DNA of 64,000 nt. It comes from Antitrichia curtipendula. Lineage: Eukaryota; Streptophyta; Bryopsida; Hypnales; Leucodontaceae. Shown piece after piece: positions 60,141 through 64,000 of this stretch. The DNA is taken from positions 37,076,001 through 37,140,000 of the forward strand of contig OX579637.1 of the NCBI GenBank assembly GCA_951230915.1. The letters are read 5' to 3'. Below the pieces are notes generated by a model. It did no database searches and had not been told where the DNA came from. It was given only the letters and a program-made list of their open reading frames with translations. The position numbers and the translations under genes were made by a program. Position 1 is the first letter of the stretch; each line of letters begins with the position of its first letter.

Positions 60141-60699
60141 CCCTTAAACGCCAAAGCAGCCAGAAATTGGTTGTTCGGAAAACATTGTTGGATGATAGTC
60201 GACGTAATCAATCGTTTTTTATCCAGGGTTTTTTTTGGAAAGAGTTCATCAAATGTATAAACATTAGATGATGGTGCAACTGGCCTCATTGAGGTAATCA
60301 TGTTGTATTTGAAGAAGAAAATGTCTGTTGCACGGATCTCAAATTAAACCAATCAAAATGATATTTTTTGAACTTGAGTCCAACTAATGAAATGAAGTTT
60401 ATGATGTCTAGTTTCCATATCATTTTGAAAAATTAAAAAAATACGTATATTTGAGTAAGTTATTACAATTTGAACTTGGACCTATAACCGTGATTCTAAT
60501 TTTAGTTGAACATGGAACTTTCATTTGCACCACAAGTTTTGGCACTATTATGTCTACCTTTGGTGAAATTTTTAGAACTTTTTAGCATAGTATGTATATA
60601 ATATGAATTTACTTCACTTTTTCTTCATAAAAACACAATAATTTCAAATTTTCACAAAATAATCTGTGATTTTTGTAACATAATTGAGACATGTGGTCT

Positions 60700-61690
60700 C
60701 ACCTCAGGAAAAAAATAAAAAATAAAAAATAAAAAATCCCACTTATCTTTTATGAGAAACTAGTGTATTGACCCGTTGTCTCCAATGGGCCCAAGGACAA
60801 TCCGTCCATGAAGTACACGTAAATCTGAATATGACCTAGTTCCAAAATAAAGTCTCAAAATTCCAAAATGACTCAAGGTAAAAGTAAAGGTAAAAGTAAA
60901 AGTAAAGTAAAATAAAAGTTTGGCGCCGGGTAATCCGAGTAGCTTCACAGGGTCTCAAGCACATTCATCTATTATTGATTTCATTGGGATCGTATTTCAT
61001 TGGGATCATTTTTCATCGGGCTGAGTTCTATTATCTTTATCTATAATAGAATTCAGCCAGATGAAAAACGATCAAGATGAAAAATGGATGAAAAACTTTT
61101 ACTTTTACCTTTACTTTTACTTTTATTGACCCGTTGTCCCAAAAGTAAAAAATAAAAAGTAAAAAGTAAAAAGTAAAAATTTGGCGCCCGTTGGGGACAA
61201 CGGATCAATATACTAGACCAGTTCGGGACAACAGGTCTAGTTCCCGTATAGTATATTCCCATTATTCCCGTTGTTCTCAACAAGTCTAGTATATTGACCC
61301 GTTGTCTCCAACAGACGCCAAACTTTTACTTTTTACTTTTTACTTTGAGGACAACGGGTCAACAAAAGTAAAAAGTAAAAGTTTTTCATCCGTTTTTCAT
61401 CCGGATCAATTTTCATTTGGATTGTTTTTCACCAGGATCGTATTTCAAGATCGTTTTTTGTCCGAATGAATTCTATTATAGATAGAGAATAGAGATATTG
61501 TTCCGTTGTCCACAACTGGCCTAAGGACAATTTGTCAATGACTCAAGGTAAAAGTAAAGATAAAAGTAAAAGTATGTTGCTGGGTATCTACCAATTCCGG
61601 ATAGCTTCATAGGGGAGCTCCATCATTTTTCATCCGTTTTTCATTGGGATCGTTTTTCATCGTGAATTCTATTATAGATAGAGATAGAGA
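60700..61690. repeat. Foldback repeat cluster with AAAAGTAAAA minisatellite
   Basis: Arms of about 60 bp (61159-61220 and 61282-61345) are inverted copies: an AAAGTAAAA tract, TTTGGCG, CGTTG..GACAACGG and ATCAATATACTAGAC. Partial copies lie at 60760-60930 and 61500-61600. Phrases such as TTTTTCATCCGTTTTTCAT and ATTCTATTATAGATAGAGA also recur. Probably a foldback or MITE cluster. Confidence 0.7.
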
Positions 61691-61849
61691 TTAGTGCATA
61701 CAGTAGATTGAAAATTTCAAATGATGCCACGGTCATAGGCTCCGTCGTTTGAAGGTTTAAAGAGGTTAGACTGTGTTGCAGCGTGCAAGAAGTTTTGGGA
61801 GTGGGGCCAGGCTAACATTTGTTAGCTTACAAGAAAACCTCATGTGCGC

Positions 61850-62579
61850 CGACATTAGGGTTTTCTCGTCTCCCTTGCGCTAGAGTTTCCGTTTTCCCAT
61901 GCGCTAGTGTTTTGTGTTTGATTTTGCTCCTTCCATGTCTACCGCTTCGTTTCGTTGGGTGGCTTTCGTTGATGGGCGTGATTGGCCCGAATGATCCTGG
62001 GGTGGTAGAGAACCTTTCTCACGACGGACAGTTCCATCGCTCAATCTCAGCTTGAGCGCTCTCTTCTGTTCTCTCACCGCCGTTGTCTTCCGCCTACCGG
62101 TAAGCTACTCTGCCTTTGTTGAGCACTTCAGGCGTCCACAAATATCTTATTGTTGTCCAGTTTCTTTTCCTCTTGCAATTCTAGCGCCGGTTTGCTTTTG
62201 CGGGTATCTTTGATTTCTTGGTCGGGGTCAGCCGCCTCTCCATGTTTCGTGTTTCTGCGGTGAATTTTGAGTCTGTATGGTGAATGTCAGGGTGATTATC
62301 TACGTTGTTGGAGTATTAGTTGTGGGGCCTGATTCGGGAGGGTTTAGAAGTGGCTATCGTGCGCGCCGTGAGCTTTGATTGTGGTTTGGCAGGTGATTTT
62401 ACTCTGTCTCTTGTTGTTTCAGTCGAGGTTTGTTTTGGCTGAGCCAAGTTATGTATGCATTTCGAGCACTGCTCGCGCATGCGTGTGACAGCGTTCTAAT
62501 GAAGTGCTGCTGAGGTGGTACAGGAGGCGGTCACGTAGGCAGCATCGGCGTGCGGAAAGGGTTCTGCGCATTTCGAGCA
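61850..62579 (+). other. Likely 5' flank and leader of the Crinkler-like gene
   Basis: GC content rises here. A good donor (CTACCG followed by GTAAGC, near 62100) suggests a leader intron. No coding potential is apparent. Confidence 0.35.
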
Positions 62580-64000
62580 ATGGATACCGAAATCGAAGAG
62601 GTGAAGCAAGAGATCAGGAAAGTAATGGAACAGATTGTTCATGTGGAAGGACAAGTGACGCAGGCTGTCACTGAGGTCGATGTCGCTTACTGGCGGAAAG
62701 AGAAGGGGCAACTGCGGAAAAAGGAGGAGCAACTGCGGAAAGAGAAACTGGTGCTGCTGAAGAAAGAGATGGAGGTCAAGGCTGGTACTTCAGATCAAAT
62801 CACTTGTCCTAACACTTAATGCATTATTCACTTGATTATATCCACTTCTTTCCTTTGGCTGATCATCTGTAGTATCTTTGATTGGCATTGGACTCTCTTC
62901 TTGGTAGCTAGGGTTTGTCTAATGCTTGGCTAATAAATTTTCATAGTATTTCTCCTGTATTTCGTTGTCAGGTCCAGACATGACAGCCAATCTTCTTGCG
63001 AAGTTGATTCAACGCTTCGATTCTATACCTGAAAGTTTGGATGTAGTAGAACTCCGGGATCTACTGAAGACGGATTTACGGATAAAAATTCCGTGCTTTT
63101 CCTACGCCTTAGCTTCGAGTTTCAGTGATTGCCTGGAGCACTCTGCCGTCGAATTATGCCCGAGGTTGGAATCCGTACTGGCATCGTTTCTTAATGGTCC
63201 TGGGCGGGCAATGGGGTCGTCTGAAAACGCCCTTATTTCTCTGTGGGACAGATTAGTCGTGGATTTGCCTCGGTTGATTTACGAGGTTCTTCGATATCCA
63301 TTTGATACTAAAAGGAACGTTGTCGATGAATCTTTGTCGACGTTTCAGGATAGGCGAGATTATCTACTATATCTTGAGACTCTGCCTGTGGTGTTTGGAG
63401 AGGAGAAGCGCATCGACAACGACATGCCAGAAGCAACGAAAGACTTAATCACAAAGCATCAACGTGTCGCAAAAACGCTCATTTATGGGAGGCTTGGATA
63501 TGTGATGTGTTATGCAGCAGCGGGTCAGTCTCGCTTTCAGTTTTTTGCTGTGCGTGTAGGGATTGCGAATCCTAGTGAGCTGATTTCATTGACCGGGGTG
63601 ATTAATCCATCTTTACCGATGGGCCGGGTAGAACTGCTCAAGACCTTTGTGAACGTGATTCGGTGGATGATTACCGTGCATGAGCTGGGTTTGATTCGAG
63701 GTATATTGGAGCACAATCTCTATGTACCTTTCAGGAGGCATTCTCCTTATGAAATTGGAGAGGTGGAGATTACCTTGTTTGGAAGCTATGTGAAAAAATC
63801 GTTTAAGGTTCCAACAGAGCACCTGGAAACTCTACTGCATGTGTACGGGGTATTATGTTCAGCGAAAATTGCCTGTTCTATTCAGTTGGAAAGGATGACT
63901 GTGGATGGGAGAGTACATTTGCCAGTAATGGAACACGATTCGGAGGAGACTGATAGTGAGTTACCTTACGCCCAGGTGGAATTAAAGCTGAAACCTTTAG
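62580..64000 (+). CDS. Crinkler-like protein: coiled coil plus PD-(D/E)XK-like domain (partial, runs off the window)
   Basis: Exon 1 (62580-62784) encodes MDTEIEEVKQ and a strongly charged coiled coil with repeated KEEQLRK-type heptads. The intron is GT..AG (62785-62971, phase 1). Exon 2 (62972 onward) is open to the window end. It contains VVFGEEKRID, an E-x-K element like the catalytic strand of restriction-type nucleases. KDLITKHQRVAKTLIYGRLGYVMCYAAAGQ follows, a spacing typical of the nuclease-like domain of Crinkler (CRN) proteins in oomycetes, fungi and some plants. CRN proteins often continue into a kinase domain, which would lie beyond this window. The role here is unknown and could be intracellular signalling or conflict-related. 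Start chosen at the ATG giving the coiled coil. Confidence 0.6.

Noticed and set aside
60919..61190. GGCGCC motifs as further primer-binding sites
   Set aside because: They sit inside foldback repeats with no LTR or gag nearby.
1..64000. CRISPR arrays, rRNA or tRNA genes
   Set aside because: No regularly spaced short repeats with unique spacers, no rRNA-like segments, and no cloverleaf I could support by eye.

Overview
This is nuclear DNA of a eukaryote of the green-plant lineage. The telomere-type heptamer TTTAGGG/CCCTAAA is scattered through it, introns are short GT..AG introns, and the mobile elements are plant types: a SWIM-type MULE, an LTR element with a GGCGCC-type primer-binding site, and a B3-domain gene. 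A non-flowering streptophyte (bryophyte, lycophyte or charophyte) is my best guess; the species cannot be read from the sequence. Almost the whole window is mobile or repetitive DNA, and only a few coding units survive.

Layout. 1-10 kb holds two copies of a dispersed repeat (called repeat A here), a small two-exon B3 gene on the minus strand and several minisatellites. 10034-25749 is a 15.7 kb MULE DNA transposon inserted in the second copy of repeat A. It has terminal inverted repeats and a 10-bp target duplication, and the first copy of repeat A preserves the empty site. It carries an 11-exon minus-strand gene that looks like a ParB-like plus N6/N4 DNA-methyltransferase fusion, a 1.6 kb array of ~106-bp repeats, and a plus-strand MULE transposase broken by four in-frame stops. 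26.9-29.3 kb is a truncated LTR carrying a broken ORF. 30.9-34.8 kb is a four-exon gene ending in a C48 (Ulp1-like) cysteine protease domain. 36.9-39.2 kb is a three-exon gene for a TET/JBP-like 2-oxoglutarate/Fe(II) dioxygenase with two zinc fingers. 40.4-45 kb is a decayed RecQ helicase gene of the fungal telomere-linked-helicase type. 50.0-56.0 kb is an LTR retrotransposon (3.4 kb LTR, primer-binding site, gag and protease) whose LTR contains a ~635-codon ORF. 56-61.9 kb is non-coding, with foldback repeats. From 62.58 kb to the window edge runs a Crinkler-like gene (coiled coil plus PD-(D/E)XK-like domain).

How it fits together. Two separate loci encode proteins expected to act on DNA bases: a methyltransferase-like protein inside the MULE and a dioxygenase at 37-39 kb. 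The window also shows what looks like cytosine-methylation damage: nearly all in-frame stops in the broken transposon genes are TAG or TGA, and almost all can be explained by C-to-T changes at CG or CHG sites. The methyltransferase-like, dioxygenase, C48 and B3 genes keep coherent splice sites and reading frames, apart from one single-base frameshift in the first.
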